From Marinibaculum sp040216765 (GTDB lineage Bacteria; Pseudomonadota; Alphaproteobacteria; Ferrovibrionales; Ferrovibrionaceae): DNA of 64,000 bases. A program made the position numbers and the translations under genes. The notes beneath the pieces are model-generated. The model had not been told where the DNA came from. It did no database searches and saw nothing but the letters and a program-made list of their open reading frames with translations. Below, one piece after another: positions 44,311-52,377 of the stretch; positions within the stretch are counted from its first letter, which is position 1, and every line of letters begins with the position of its first letter. The stretch lies in contig JAVJON010000048.1 in NCBI GenBank assembly GCA_040216765.1, forward strand, positions 1 to 64,000, given 5' to 3'.

Positions 44311-44749
44311 GGTAGCCCCCTCTGAGTTGTCGGCCCCCGGAGCGCACGCCCAGGCACCCCTGCCAGTGCGCTGCCCGGCCGGGTAGCGCAGACCAATATG
44401 CGGCCTGACCGGACAGACCAAACAGCTGTCGCAAGACCGGAAACTGGCCGCCATTGCCCACTATTGCGTTACCATGATAACCAGTCAAGGCGAACCGGTC
44501 AGACCAGAAGTGCATTTCCGCTGGATCCGGTCCGGCCGGTTGGCCGCTGCGCGACAGGATGATCCAGGACGGGTGCAACGGCTCGGTTGATCATCGCGGG
44601 CGGATCGACGATGCAGTGCCGGGGGCCCGCCTTCATGTGGCCCGGTGGCGCTGCGCGGCGCCAGCCGGACCGACCGGCAGAACCGACGGCGCCCCGCGAA
44701 ACCGCAACGCCGGCGGCCAGGGTCGCGACGCCGCCATCTGGGAAAGAAC
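44311..44749. other. divergent regulatory region of GntR gene and transporter operon
   Basis: 439 bp with no supported gene. It contains the promoter and operator at 44460-44488 and three copies of CAGACCA at 44389-44395, 44414-44420 and 44500-44506. Those heptamers could be half-sites for the divergent regulator. Confidence 0.6.
44460..44488 (-). promoter_or_regulatory. promoter with operator in spacer, head of minus-strand transporter operon
   Basis: Read on the minus strand: TTGACT, exactly 17 bases, AATAGT. The spacer itself is the inverted repeat GGTTATCATGGTAAC (44468-44482), with GTTA/TAAC arms. A protein bound there would block RNA polymerase. The divergent GntR product is the obvious candidate. 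Confidence 0.68.
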
Positions 44750-45466
44750 ATGAAAAGCTGGCATCCGCTGTCCAAGACCGTCGCGAAGAGAATCGAGGAC
44801 CTGGTTGCCTCCAATGACGACGGCACGCGCCCCCGCCTGCCATCGCAACGGGAGCTGTCGTCGATTTTCGGTGTGAGCAGGACATCCGTCCGCGAGGCGC
44901 TCACCCTGCTCGAGGCTTCGGGAAAGCTTCGAACGGAACCCGGCCGCGGCAGCTTCTGGGTCGACCCGGCGGAAGCCGGGCAGCCCGCACCGGTTGACCC
45001 CGACGATGCCCGCGAGCGGCCGCGCGACAAGACCTATCCGAAATCGGAGATCTCGCGCTTCCGCTATCTCATCGAAGGCCAGTCCGGCCGCCTGGCGGCG
45101 ATGCGGATCACCGATGCGCAGATCCGCCGGCTGGAGGACAATCTTACCGCCTTCAAGAGCCAGATCCGTTCGCTGGACCTGGAGGCGAGCGCCCAGACCG
45201 ATTTCGAGTTCCACCAACTGATCGTGGAGTTCTCGGGGGTCCGACTCTTTGCGGACCTGCATCTTGGCTTCCGCGAGGTCATCATGCAGGCGGTTCGCAT
45301 GCACCGCTCGCAGCACATCCGCGCCTGGGAGCCCGTCGCGGAACATGAGAAGATCCTGGAGGCGCTCAAGCGGCGGGATCCCGACGAAGCCCTCTACTAT
45401 CTGCATTCGCACATTGTCCGCAGCGCGGACCGGCTGGGCATCATCGACGCGCGGGAGATCCTGTAG
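44750..45466 (+). CDS. GntR family (FadR/FCD) transcriptional regulator
   Basis: 238 residues. The winged helix spans about 8-72 (LPSQRELSSIFGVSRTSVREALTLLEASGKL). It is followed by an all-helical FCD ligand domain with the metal/ligand positions EFHQLIVEFSG, AVRMHRSQ, VAEHEKILEALKRRD and YLHSHIV. FCD regulators sense organic acids or sugar acids and usually repress adjacent uptake and catabolic genes. It is divergent from the transporter operon beginning at 44310. GGGAAAG precedes the ATG. Confidence 0.9.
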   Translation: MKSWHPLSKTVAKRIEDLVASNDDGTRPRLPSQRELSSIFGVSRTSVREALTLLEASGKLRTEPGRGSFWVDPAEAGQPAPVDPDDARERPRDKTYPKSEISRFRYLIEGQSGRLAAMRITDAQIRRLEDNLTAFKSQIRSLDLEASAQTDFEFHQLIVEFSGVRLFADLHLGFREVIMQAVRMHRSQHIRAWEPVAEHEKILEALKRRDPDEALYYLHSHIVRSADRLGIIDAREIL

Positions 45467-45498
45467 CGAGGCCCATTCCCGCTCTGGCGCACGCGGAA

Positions 45499-45523
45499 GG
45501 CCGCAGAGGGTCAGCGCCTCCGC
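45499..45523. repeat. 25-bp exact copy of livG internal sequence
   Basis: The 25 bases from GGCCGCAGAGGG to CGCCTCCGC are identical to 45911-45935 inside livG, 412 bp away in the same orientation. Flanking bases differ on both sides. Confidence 0.85.
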
Positions 45524-45551
45524 TATTGCCCCCGGCCAGCGGGGAGCCGGG

Positions 45552-46292
45552 CTAGGCCGATCCGGCCTCGGCCACCGGCGTGCCCAGATAGGCGGCGATC
45601 ACTTCCGGATTGCCGGCGATCTCGGCCGGCGGGCCCTCGGCGATCTTGCGGCCGGCATCCAGCACGAAGATCGTGTCGGAGACCCGCATCACCGCGCCCA
45701 TGTCATGCTCGACCAGCAGCACGGTAATGCCGCGGTCGCGAATGCTGCGCAGGATGTCGATGATCTCGTCGGTTTCCGACGGGTTCAGCCCGGCGCAGGG
45801 TTCGTCGGCGAGCAGCAGCAGCGGCCGCGCGGCAATCGCCCGGGCCAGCTCCAGCCGCCGCAGGTTGCCGACGGTCAGGCCCAACGCCTGCCGTTCGATC
45901 AGCGGATCCAGGCCGCAGAGGGTCAGCGCCTCCGCCGTCACCTGGGCCACGTCGCGCGGGCCGCTGCGGCCGAACAGGGCGCCGATCCGGACATTGTCTT
46001 CCACGCTCAGATCGGGAAAGGGCTTGGCGATCTGGAAGGCGCGCGCCAGGCCGAGCTGGCTGACCGCGCGGGTGCTGAGCCCGTCGATCCGCCGCCCGCC
46101 GAAGCGGATCTCGCCCGCCGAGAGCGGCAGATAGCCGGTGATCAGGTTGAAGATCGTCGACTTGCCTGCCCCGTTCGGGCCGATCAGGCTGCAGATCGCG
46201 CCCTCCGGCACCTCCAGCGAGACGTCGTTGGTCGCCACCAGCCCGCGGAAGCGCTTGGTGACATTGTCCAGGCGGAGCAGGCTGCCGGTCAT
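45552..46292 (-). CDS. livG: branched-chain amino-acid-type ABC ATPase LivG
   Basis: 246 residues. Walker A GPNGAGKS at 38-45, the LivG-typical GLARAFQIAKPFPDLSVEDNV, a signature region LTVGNLRRLELARAI (the usual SGG is replaced by TVG), Walker B LLLLADEPCAGLN and H-loop VEHDMGAVM. It ends AYLGTPVAEAGSA. It works with LivHM; a LivF partner is missing from this cluster. The start overlaps the livM stop by four bases. Confidence 0.9.
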   Translation of the reverse strand: MTGSLLRLDNVTKRFRGLVATNDVSLEVPEGAICSLIGPNGAGKSTIFNLITGYLPLSAGEIRFGGRRIDGLSTRAVSQLGLARAFQIAKPFPDLSVEDNVRIGALFGRSGPRDVAQVTAEALTLCGLDPLIERQALGLTVGNLRRLELARAIAARPLLLLADEPCAGLNPSETDEIIDILRSIRDRGITVLLVEHDMGAVMRVSDTIFVLDAGRKIAEGPPAEIAGNPEVIAAYLGTPVAEAGSA

Positions 46293-47326
46293 GGCGGCGC
46301 CTCCCCGGCTGCCGGTTTCGACGCTCTCGGCGGCGACCGCCTGGACCGCAGCAGGCCCTGCACGGAGCCCAGGATGCCCTTCGGCGCCAGCAGCACCAGG
46401 ACCGCCAGCAGCGCGCCGGTCGCCAGCATGTGGATGTCCAGGAGGTCGCCCAGCAGGACCTGGGTCAGCACCACCATGATCACCGCGCCGATGATCGGGC
46501 CGGCCAGGGTGCCGATGCCGCCCAGCAGGGCATAGACGATCATGTTCAGGCTGAAATCGACGCGGAACACCGATTCCCCGGTGATGTAGCCGAGGCTGTG
46601 GGCATAGGCGGCGCCGATCATCCCGGTCAGGACCGCGCTGATCACGAAGACGAAGATCTTGTAGGCCTCCGTCGGCACGCCCATCATCGCGGCGGTGTCC
46701 TCGTCCTCCCGCACCGCGATCAGGCCATAGCCGATGCGGCCGACCTTGATCGCAAAGCCGATGACCAGGGTCAGCACGGCAAGGCCCAGGAACAGGTAGT
46801 AGTAGAACACCTGCGGCTCGATATCGCGCGGCGCCAGGCGCGGTAGGACGATCCCCAGCGAGCCCTGGAACCAGTCCAGGGTCGCCACCAGTTCGCCCAG
46901 CACCTGCGACACGCCCAGCATCGCGATGGCGAAATAGATGCCGCGAAGGCGCAGCAGCGGATAGGCGATGACCAGGGCCAGCACGCCGCTGACCAGGCCG
47001 GCGAACAACAGGCCGACCACCAGGTTCGCCGCCGGGCCGCCGAGATCGACCTTGGTCTCCAGCAGGGCGGCCCCGAAGGCGCCGACCCCGATGAAGGCGG
47101 TATGGCCGAAGCTCCAGTAGCCGGAGAAGCCGCCGAGGATCGACCAGGCCAGGGCAAGCCCGGCGGACATCAGGATCAGCTGCGCCACCCTGGTATGGAA
47201 GGCGGACATCAGGCCGGGCAGGAACAGCAGCACCACCAGCGCAACGGCGGAGGCCAGGATCCACCAGCGATAGCGGCGGATCCCCTGCGTCAGCATCGAC
47301 CCGGAGGCAGTCCTGGGCGAGGGCAT
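46289..47326 (-). CDS. livM: branched-chain amino-acid-type ABC permease LivM
   Basis: 345-residue membrane protein. Family marks are SILGGFSGYWSFGHTAFIGVGAFG and RLRGIYFAIAMLGVSQVL, and later GIGTLAGPIIGAVIM. These permeases import branched-chain amino acids, amides or related solutes with LivH. The start MPSPRTASG overlaps the livH stop as TGATG; MLTQGIRRY, 12 codons on, is an alternative. Confidence 0.9.
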   Translation of the reverse strand: MPSPRTASGSMLTQGIRRYRWWILASAVALVVLLFLPGLMSAFHTRVAQLILMSAGLALAWSILGGFSGYWSFGHTAFIGVGAFGAALLETKVDLGGPAANLVVGLLFAGLVSGVLALVIAYPLLRLRGIYFAIAMLGVSQVLGELVATLDWFQGSLGIVLPRLAPRDIEPQVFYYYLFLGLAVLTLVIGFAIKVGRIGYGLIAVREDEDTAAMMGVPTEAYKIFVFVISAVLTGMIGAAYAHSLGYITGESVFRVDFSLNMIVYALLGGIGTLAGPIIGAVIMVVLTQVLLGDLLDIHMLATGALLAVLVLLAPKGILGSVQGLLRSRRSPPRASKPAAGEAPP

Positions 47327-48204
47327 CACCGCGACCCCGCGAAGGCGTTGCCCAGGATGCCGTGCGGCCGCAACAGCAGCATCAGCACCAGGATCAGGAA
47401 GGTCATCACGTTGGGGAAGGCCGGGCCGATGAAGGCCGAGGTCATCGTGCTGGCCACCCCCAGCAGCAGCCCGCCGAGCAGGGCGCCGGCCGGGCTGCCG
47501 ATGCCGCCCAGCACGACGACGACGAAGGCGTTGATCGTCCAGGGCACCTCGTCGGGCGGTGAGAAGGGCAGCACGATGCCGATGATCACGCCGGCCGCAC
47601 CGGCGAAGGCCGCGGAGACCCCGAAGGTCAGGCCATAGACATGCTGGACATTGACGCCGCAAAGGCGCGCGCCGAGCTCCTGCTGGGCCGTGGCGCGGAT
47701 CACCCGGCCGAGCCCGGTGCGGTTCAGCACCAGCGCCAGAAGCAGCAGCAGTGCCAGGCTGGCGCCGAGCGCGGAGATCCGCACCAGGTCGAAGGTCAGC
47801 GCGCCGATGCGGAAGAAACTGAAGGCATAGCTGGGCGTGATGCTCTGGATATCGGGCGAGAAGACCAGCACCATGATGTTGCGCAGCATCAGCGCCACGC
47901 CGAAGGTCAGCAGCAGGGTCGCCAGCAGCGAAGACCGCGCCACCGCCCAGCTGATCAGGGTGCGCTGGTAGGCATAGCCGACCACGAACAGCACCGCCAT
48001 CACCAGCGGGATCCCCAATAGCGGATCGATGCCCAGGCCCTGCCAGACGATCAGCGCGCCATAGGCGCCGCAGAGCACGAAGATGCCATGGGTGAGGTTG
48101 ACCACCCCCATGACGCCGAAGATCAGCGAGAAGCCGACGGCGGCGAGCGAGTAGATGCCGCCCAGCACGATGCCGTCGGCCAGGGTCTGCAGGAAAATCG
48201 TCAC
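47326..48204 (-). CDS. livH: branched-chain amino-acid-type ABC permease LivH
   Basis: 292 residues, eight or nine membrane segments. LADGIVLGGIYSLAAVGFSLIFGVMGVVNLTHG is the LivH N-terminal signature, and GGIGSPAGALLGGLLLG lies in the C-terminal half. It forms the membrane channel with LivM. It lies 97 bp after the binding-protein gene, separated by a strong stem-loop. Confidence 0.92.
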   Translation of the reverse strand: MTIFLQTLADGIVLGGIYSLAAVGFSLIFGVMGVVNLTHGIFVLCGAYGALIVWQGLGIDPLLGIPLVMAVLFVVGYAYQRTLISWAVARSSLLATLLLTFGVALMLRNIMVLVFSPDIQSITPSYAFSFFRIGALTFDLVRISALGASLALLLLLALVLNRTGLGRVIRATAQQELGARLCGVNVQHVYGLTFGVSAAFAGAAGVIIGIVLPFSPPDEVPWTINAFVVVVLGGIGSPAGALLGGLLLGVASTMTSAFIGPAFPNVMTFLILVLMLLLRPHGILGNAFAGSR

Positions 48205-48246
48205 GCGCGGGTCACCGTCGCCATTCGGGTCCGTCGGGGCGTCGGC

Positions 48247-48274
48247 GGGGCGGCGACGGCAGCGCCGCCGCCCC
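48247..48274 (-). promoter_or_regulatory. strong intergenic stem-loop after binding-protein gene
   Basis: 9-bp stem GGGGCGGCG / CGCCGCCCC with a 10-base loop, between the binding-protein stop and livH. It holds the same position as the 43143-43173 hairpin and probably has the same role of favouring binding-protein expression. Confidence 0.55.
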
Positions 48275-48301
48275 TCGACGGATCGGGGATGTCGCGGCGG
48301 G

Positions 48302-49552
48302 TCAGGTGCGCTCGCCCCAGGGCTTGGTCGGATAGGACGCCTTGCCCATCGCGGCCTCGCCCGGGAACACGATGACCGGCTCGCTGCCCTGGATCTGGAA
48401 CACCTTGGCGCCCATCACCAGCGGGTCGGCATCGCCATCGGCGGTGAACTTCACCGGGCCGTACATGGTCATGATGTCGATATCGGCCAGCGCGTCGCGC
48501 ACCTTCGCGGGGTCCAGGCCGCCGGCATTCTGCATGGCGGTGACGTAGGTGACGATGCAGGCGGCGCCGCCCGCCGTGTGATAGGCAAGCGGCCGGTCGA
48601 AGTTCCGCCTGTAATATTCCTCGAAGGTCTTCGTGTCGCCGAAGATCTTGTCCTTGAAGTCGACTCCCGGCTCCCAGTAGGTCGCGCCGGTAATGCCGTT
48701 GGCGTACTTGCCGAGCGCCTCGCGGTAGGAGGCGAGCTGCGGCCCCAGCGCCTGGTAGAGAAGGTTCACGTTGGTCCCGCTGGCAATCATCTGGCGCGCG
48801 ATCAGCAGGGAGTTCTGGTCGTGCGTGGTGCAGACCAGGATGTCCGGCGGCGTGGCGCGGATCGACGACAGCACGCTGGAGGTATCGGTGATCTGCGCCG
48901 GCAGCTCGTATTCCTTCAGCAGGGTCAGGCCCTGCGCGGTGCAATCGTTCTTCGCGCCCTCGGCAAAGGTCTTGGAAAAGGCGTCGTTGGTGGACACCAC
49001 GCTGAAGGATTTCGCCTTCGGCTCCAGCGAACCGAAGAACGCCGCCGTGGACAGGAACTGCCGGGTCGCCCGCGGGTAGAAGCCGAAGACGTACTTGTAG
49101 CCCTGCGTGAAGATCTTGTCGGAACCGCCCCCGGTCTGCACCATCGGCTTTCCCGCCCGGTCGACGATCGCCGCCGTCGGCAGGACGATGTTGCTGCCGA
49201 ACGAGCCGAGGTAGAAATCGATGCCGTCGTCCAGCTGCCGCTGGATCAGCGTGGTGGCCCGCGCCGGGTCGGAGGCATCGTCGACCATCTGCAGCTCGAG
49301 CTTGACCTTCTCGCCGCCGATCTCGACCCCGCCGAGTTCCTCGTTGATGTACTTGATGGCGGTCAGATAGCCGTTATGGACGTTCAGCCCGGTTTCCGCG
49401 GCGCGGCCGCTCAGCGGGATCGAGCCGCCGATCGTGACGGTCTTTTCCTGCGCCAGCGCCGGACGGGCGAAGCCGCCGCCCAGGGTCGCGCCCACGCCCA
49501 TGGCGGCCGCGGCCCCCATCGTACCCTTCATGAACAAGCGGCGATCGATCAT
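48302..49552 (-). CDS. branched-chain amino-acid-type ABC substrate-binding protein
   Basis: 416 residues. The N-terminus MIDRRLFMKGTMGAAAAMG resembles a Tat signal (RRLFMK), cut near ALAQEK. Peripla_BP_6 fold: VTIGGSIPLSGRAAETGLNVHNGY, VDDASDPARATTLIQRQLDDG, VVSTNDAFSKTFAEGAK. Members bind amino acids, amides, urea or aromatic acids. The cluster with an oxygenase pair suggests a ligand other than leucine, so I give no livK symbol. Confidence 0.88.
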   Translation of the reverse strand: MIDRRLFMKGTMGAAAAMGVGATLGGGFARPALAQEKTVTIGGSIPLSGRAAETGLNVHNGYLTAIKYINEELGGVEIGGEKVKLELQMVDDASDPARATTLIQRQLDDGIDFYLGSFGSNIVLPTAAIVDRAGKPMVQTGGGSDKIFTQGYKYVFGFYPRATRQFLSTAAFFGSLEPKAKSFSVVSTNDAFSKTFAEGAKNDCTAQGLTLLKEYELPAQITDTSSVLSSIRATPPDILVCTTHDQNSLLIARQMIASGTNVNLLYQALGPQLASYREALGKYANGITGATYWEPGVDFKDKIFGDTKTFEEYYRRNFDRPLAYHTAGGAACIVTYVTAMQNAGGLDPAKVRDALADIDIMTMYGPVKFTADGDADPLVMGAKVFQIQGSEPVIVFPGEAAMGKASYPTKPWGERT

Positions 49553-49664
49553 GGCCTGCGGCCCCCCTGTTGCAGTGGTCGGTTGCGTCTGTCGTCCGTG
49601 GCTTTCCCCAACGCCGCTGTTGGCCGCGGCTCGGTCGTCCTGCGGCACTGCCGCCGTGCCGCGG

Positions 49665-50699
49665 CTATGGCTTCGGCGGCGGTTCGCCGCCGCCCTGCTG
49701 GTGGAAGTAGTTCATTTTCAGGAACCATTCCAGATAGGCGCCATAGGTCACCGGCTTGTACTTCGGCGGGTTGTCCGGCCCCTGGCAGGTCGGCAGGCAT
49801 TCCATCACATAGTCGGTGTTCGGATCGAAAAAGATCGGCATGGAATAGCGCGCACGCCCGCTCTCGTTCAGCACCCGGTGCGGGGTGGACAGGAAGCGGT
49901 CGTTGGACCAGCGGGTGCACATGTCGCCGGTATTCACCAGCAAGGTGCCCGGCAGGCTGGGTGCCGGGAACCATTCGCCGTTGGTGCGGCGGATCGCCAG
50001 GCCCGGCACTTCGTCGCGCGCCAGGATCGTCATGAAGCCCGAATCGGTATGCGGCGCGGAGCCGAAGGAGCCTTCCTCCGGCACATCCTGCGACGGGAAA
50101 TGGGTGATCCGGTGGATGATCTGGTTGTCGGTGAAGGCCTCGTCGAAATAGTCCGCCGGCAGGTCGAGCGCCACCGCATAGAGCTTCACCAGGCGCAGGC
50201 CAAGGACCTCCGTCGCCTTCTGGTAGTCCAGCATGGCATCGCGGAAGGAGGGCAGACTTTCAGGCCAGTAGTTCGGCCCGTGGAAGCGCCGCTCGTTGAG
50301 GATGTCCGGATGGTCCGGCGGCAATTCGCGCTTGCAGAAGAACGCCTCGTTCAGGTTCGGCTTCCGGTTCTCCGCCACGCTGGAGCTCTTGAGCAGGCTC
50401 TGCGCGTAGGGCAGGTAGCCCACATTGTCGCGGTCCAGCTTCAGCTGCAGCTTCTCCTCGACCGGCAGGTCGAAGAAGCGCGCGCCCTCGGCGAAGGCAC
50501 GGTCGATCCTGTCCTGCGGCACGCCGTGATTGGCGACGTAGAAGAAGCCGACATTCTCGCAGGCATAGCGCAGCTCGGCGGCAAGCTCTTCGAGCGCGCC
50601 GGGCATGCCGGCGATATAGGGCCCCAGGTCCAGGACCGGGATCACCTCGTCGATGCTCGCCTGCGCCCAGGCGGGCTTGCTCTGTCTCGGAAGGTTCAT
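49665..50699 (-). CDS. isopenicillin-N-synthase-like 2-oxoglutarate/Fe(II) dioxygenase
   Basis: 344 residues. Iron ligands His217 and Asp219 (APHTDSGFMTIL) and His274 (STPHRVLN), with the oxoglutarate-binding Arg284-x-Ser286 (RYSMPIFFDP). The N-terminal IPVLDLGPY, then CENVGFFYVANHGVP, is the DIOX_N signature. Such enzymes hydroxylate or ring-modify small molecules. AAGGAG lies eight bases before the start. It precedes the binding-protein gene by 112 bp on the same strand, so it likely acts on what this transporter imports. Confidence 0.9.
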   Translation of the reverse strand: MNLPRQSKPAWAQASIDEVIPVLDLGPYIAGMPGALEELAAELRYACENVGFFYVANHGVPQDRIDRAFAEGARFFDLPVEEKLQLKLDRDNVGYLPYAQSLLKSSSVAENRKPNLNEAFFCKRELPPDHPDILNERRFHGPNYWPESLPSFRDAMLDYQKATEVLGLRLVKLYAVALDLPADYFDEAFTDNQIIHRITHFPSQDVPEEGSFGSAPHTDSGFMTILARDEVPGLAIRRTNGEWFPAPSLPGTLLVNTGDMCTRWSNDRFLSTPHRVLNESGRARYSMPIFFDPNTDYVMECLPTCQGPDNPPKYKPVTYGAYLEWFLKMNYFHQQGGGEPPPKP

Positions 50700-50955
50700 G
50701 GCGTCGCACTCCTTGCGGCTGGCGGAGCCCCGCACACTGCAATGCAGCATACGTTAGTCTCCGGCACAGTAGCGAAGGATCGGCGCGGGCGTCCATAGAG
50801 AGCCGCATGCAGAGGCGCCATGCAGCGAACGCATGGCAGACAGGTCGGGCGCAGCGATCGCGCCATGCCCTCCTGGTGCGGCGCAACACAGCCGCCGGCG
50901 CGCCGGAGGTTCAGCGCCGCGTGCCGGCCCGCCGGCCGCAGCGACGGCAGGCCGG

Positions 50956-52146
50956 TCATCCCGGCACGCCCGGCGGCAGCGGGGTCTGCATCCGCCGCGT
51001 GAACAGCGCCCGCTCGCGGGAGACTTCCGGATCCTCCGCCAGCTTGCGCAGGCGCTCCACGTCCTGGCGGCGGCGCTGGGGGTCGGTCTCGCCGTAGATC
51101 ACCCGCTTGTTCTCGCTGGCCTGCGGCGAGGCGATCTCCAGGAAGGTGCGCCGGCGCTCCCGCGCGTAATAGTCCAGCACCTCCTCCTGCGCCTTCCCGC
51201 GCACCACCGCGGCCAGCAGCGGATAGAGCAGGAAGGAATCGAACAGGCCCGAGGTCAGCCCCAGCCCGCCGGTCGGGTTGCAGACATGGGCCGCGTCGCC
51301 GGCCAGCAGCACGCGCCCGACACGGAAGCTGTCGGCCGCGCGCTCGTGCATGCGATAGGGGGCGCACATCTCCAGCTCGTAGGGTTCGTGGCCGGGCAAC
51401 AGCGCGGCATAATGCGCCGGCAGCCGGTCGCGCACACTTTCCTCCGGCAGGGCGGCATCCTCCGCATAGGTGCAGCGCCAGAGGTTCGTGGTGTCGATCT
51501 TGGCGATGATCGCGCCATGCACCGGGTCCACCTGCAGGGTGGCCCGGGCATAGCCATGCTTCTCGAAATCGTAGCGCAGGTTGGTGGCGACGAAGCGCTC
51601 CGGCCAGGTCTTGCCGGGAAAGGGCTGGCCCGCCAGCTGCCGGACCGCGCTGCGCCCGCCATCGGCGCCGATCGCCCAGCGGGCGCGGAAGCTGCGCTTT
51701 CCCCCGGGCGTCTGTGCCGTGACGGTGACACCGTCGGCGTCCTGGGCGAGGTCTATCACCTCGGCGTTCCAGTGCACCTCCGCCTGCGGCGCATAGCGGT
51801 CCAGATGCGCCAGCGCGACCTCCGCCAGCTTGTGCTGTCCCAGATGCATGTTGAAGGGATAGGGCGTATGGCCGTCCAGCACGTCCAGGCTGAACCGGAT
51901 CTGCTCGCCGGTCTCGAAGATCAGGTAGGCATAGTCCTGTTTGCCGAAGCCCAGCGCCAGGCAGTCCTGCAGGATGCCGAGGCGGTCGATCTCCGCCAGG
52001 ACCGACCAGTGATAGACCATCGCCCGCGGCGAGCTGACGATCTGCGGCTCCGCCTCCAGCACCGTCACCTTGACCCCGGCCCGCGCCAGGCCAAGGGCAT
52101 TCACCATGCCCACCGGCCCGGCGCCGACGATCAGCACATCATCCAT
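50956..52146 (-). CDS. FAD-dependent aromatic-type monooxygenase
   Basis: 396 residues, group A flavin monooxygenase fold: GAGPVG at 8-13, the DG motif GADGGRSAVRQLAG, and the FAD ribityl motif RVLLAGDAAHVCNPTGGLGLTSG. Members hydroxylate phenolic or other activated rings with NADPH and O2. MDDVLIVGAG is the natural start; upstream codons are shadow. It is followed by the dioxygenase 256 bp downstream. The two oxygenases plus the Liv-type importer may form a catabolic module under the divergent LacI protein. Confidence 0.9.
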   Translation of the reverse strand: MDDVLIVGAGPVGMVNALGLARAGVKVTVLEAEPQIVSSPRAMVYHWSVLAEIDRLGILQDCLALGFGKQDYAYLIFETGEQIRFSLDVLDGHTPYPFNMHLGQHKLAEVALAHLDRYAPQAEVHWNAEVIDLAQDADGVTVTAQTPGGKRSFRARWAIGADGGRSAVRQLAGQPFPGKTWPERFVATNLRYDFEKHGYARATLQVDPVHGAIIAKIDTTNLWRCTYAEDAALPEESVRDRLPAHYAALLPGHEPYELEMCAPYRMHERAADSFRVGRVLLAGDAAHVCNPTGGLGLTSGLFDSFLLYPLLAAVVRGKAQEEVLDYYARERRRTFLEIASPQASENKRVIYGETDPQRRRQDVERLRKLAEDPEVSRERALFTRRMQTPLPPGVPG

Positions 52147-52305
52147 CCTGCCCGCCCTTCCGCGTTGCTGCGCCGGCGGCGTCCGGCGAGCCCTGCATGC
52201 CACAGGCCCCGGGGCGGCAAAAGCCCGCCGCGGGCCGGCGCCCGCCAGCGTTATGAAAATGACACGAAACCGACACGGCCCCGTAACTCCGGCGCGCTAA
52301 AGGGG

Positions 52306-52320
52306 TGAAACCGTTTTCGA
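52306..52320. promoter_or_regulatory. LacI-type operator
   Basis: TGAAACCGTTTTCGA, with core GAAACCGTTTTC, close to the LacI/PurR-family consensus of a central CG flanked by A and T runs. It sits 57 bp before the LacI gene and 160 bp before the divergent monooxygenase gene, so it could control both. Confidence 0.68.
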
Positions 52321-52377
52321 CCCGATCCGTGCCAACCGGCCCGTATCCGGGCGGACCTGTCCGGAGGGACGGCAGCC

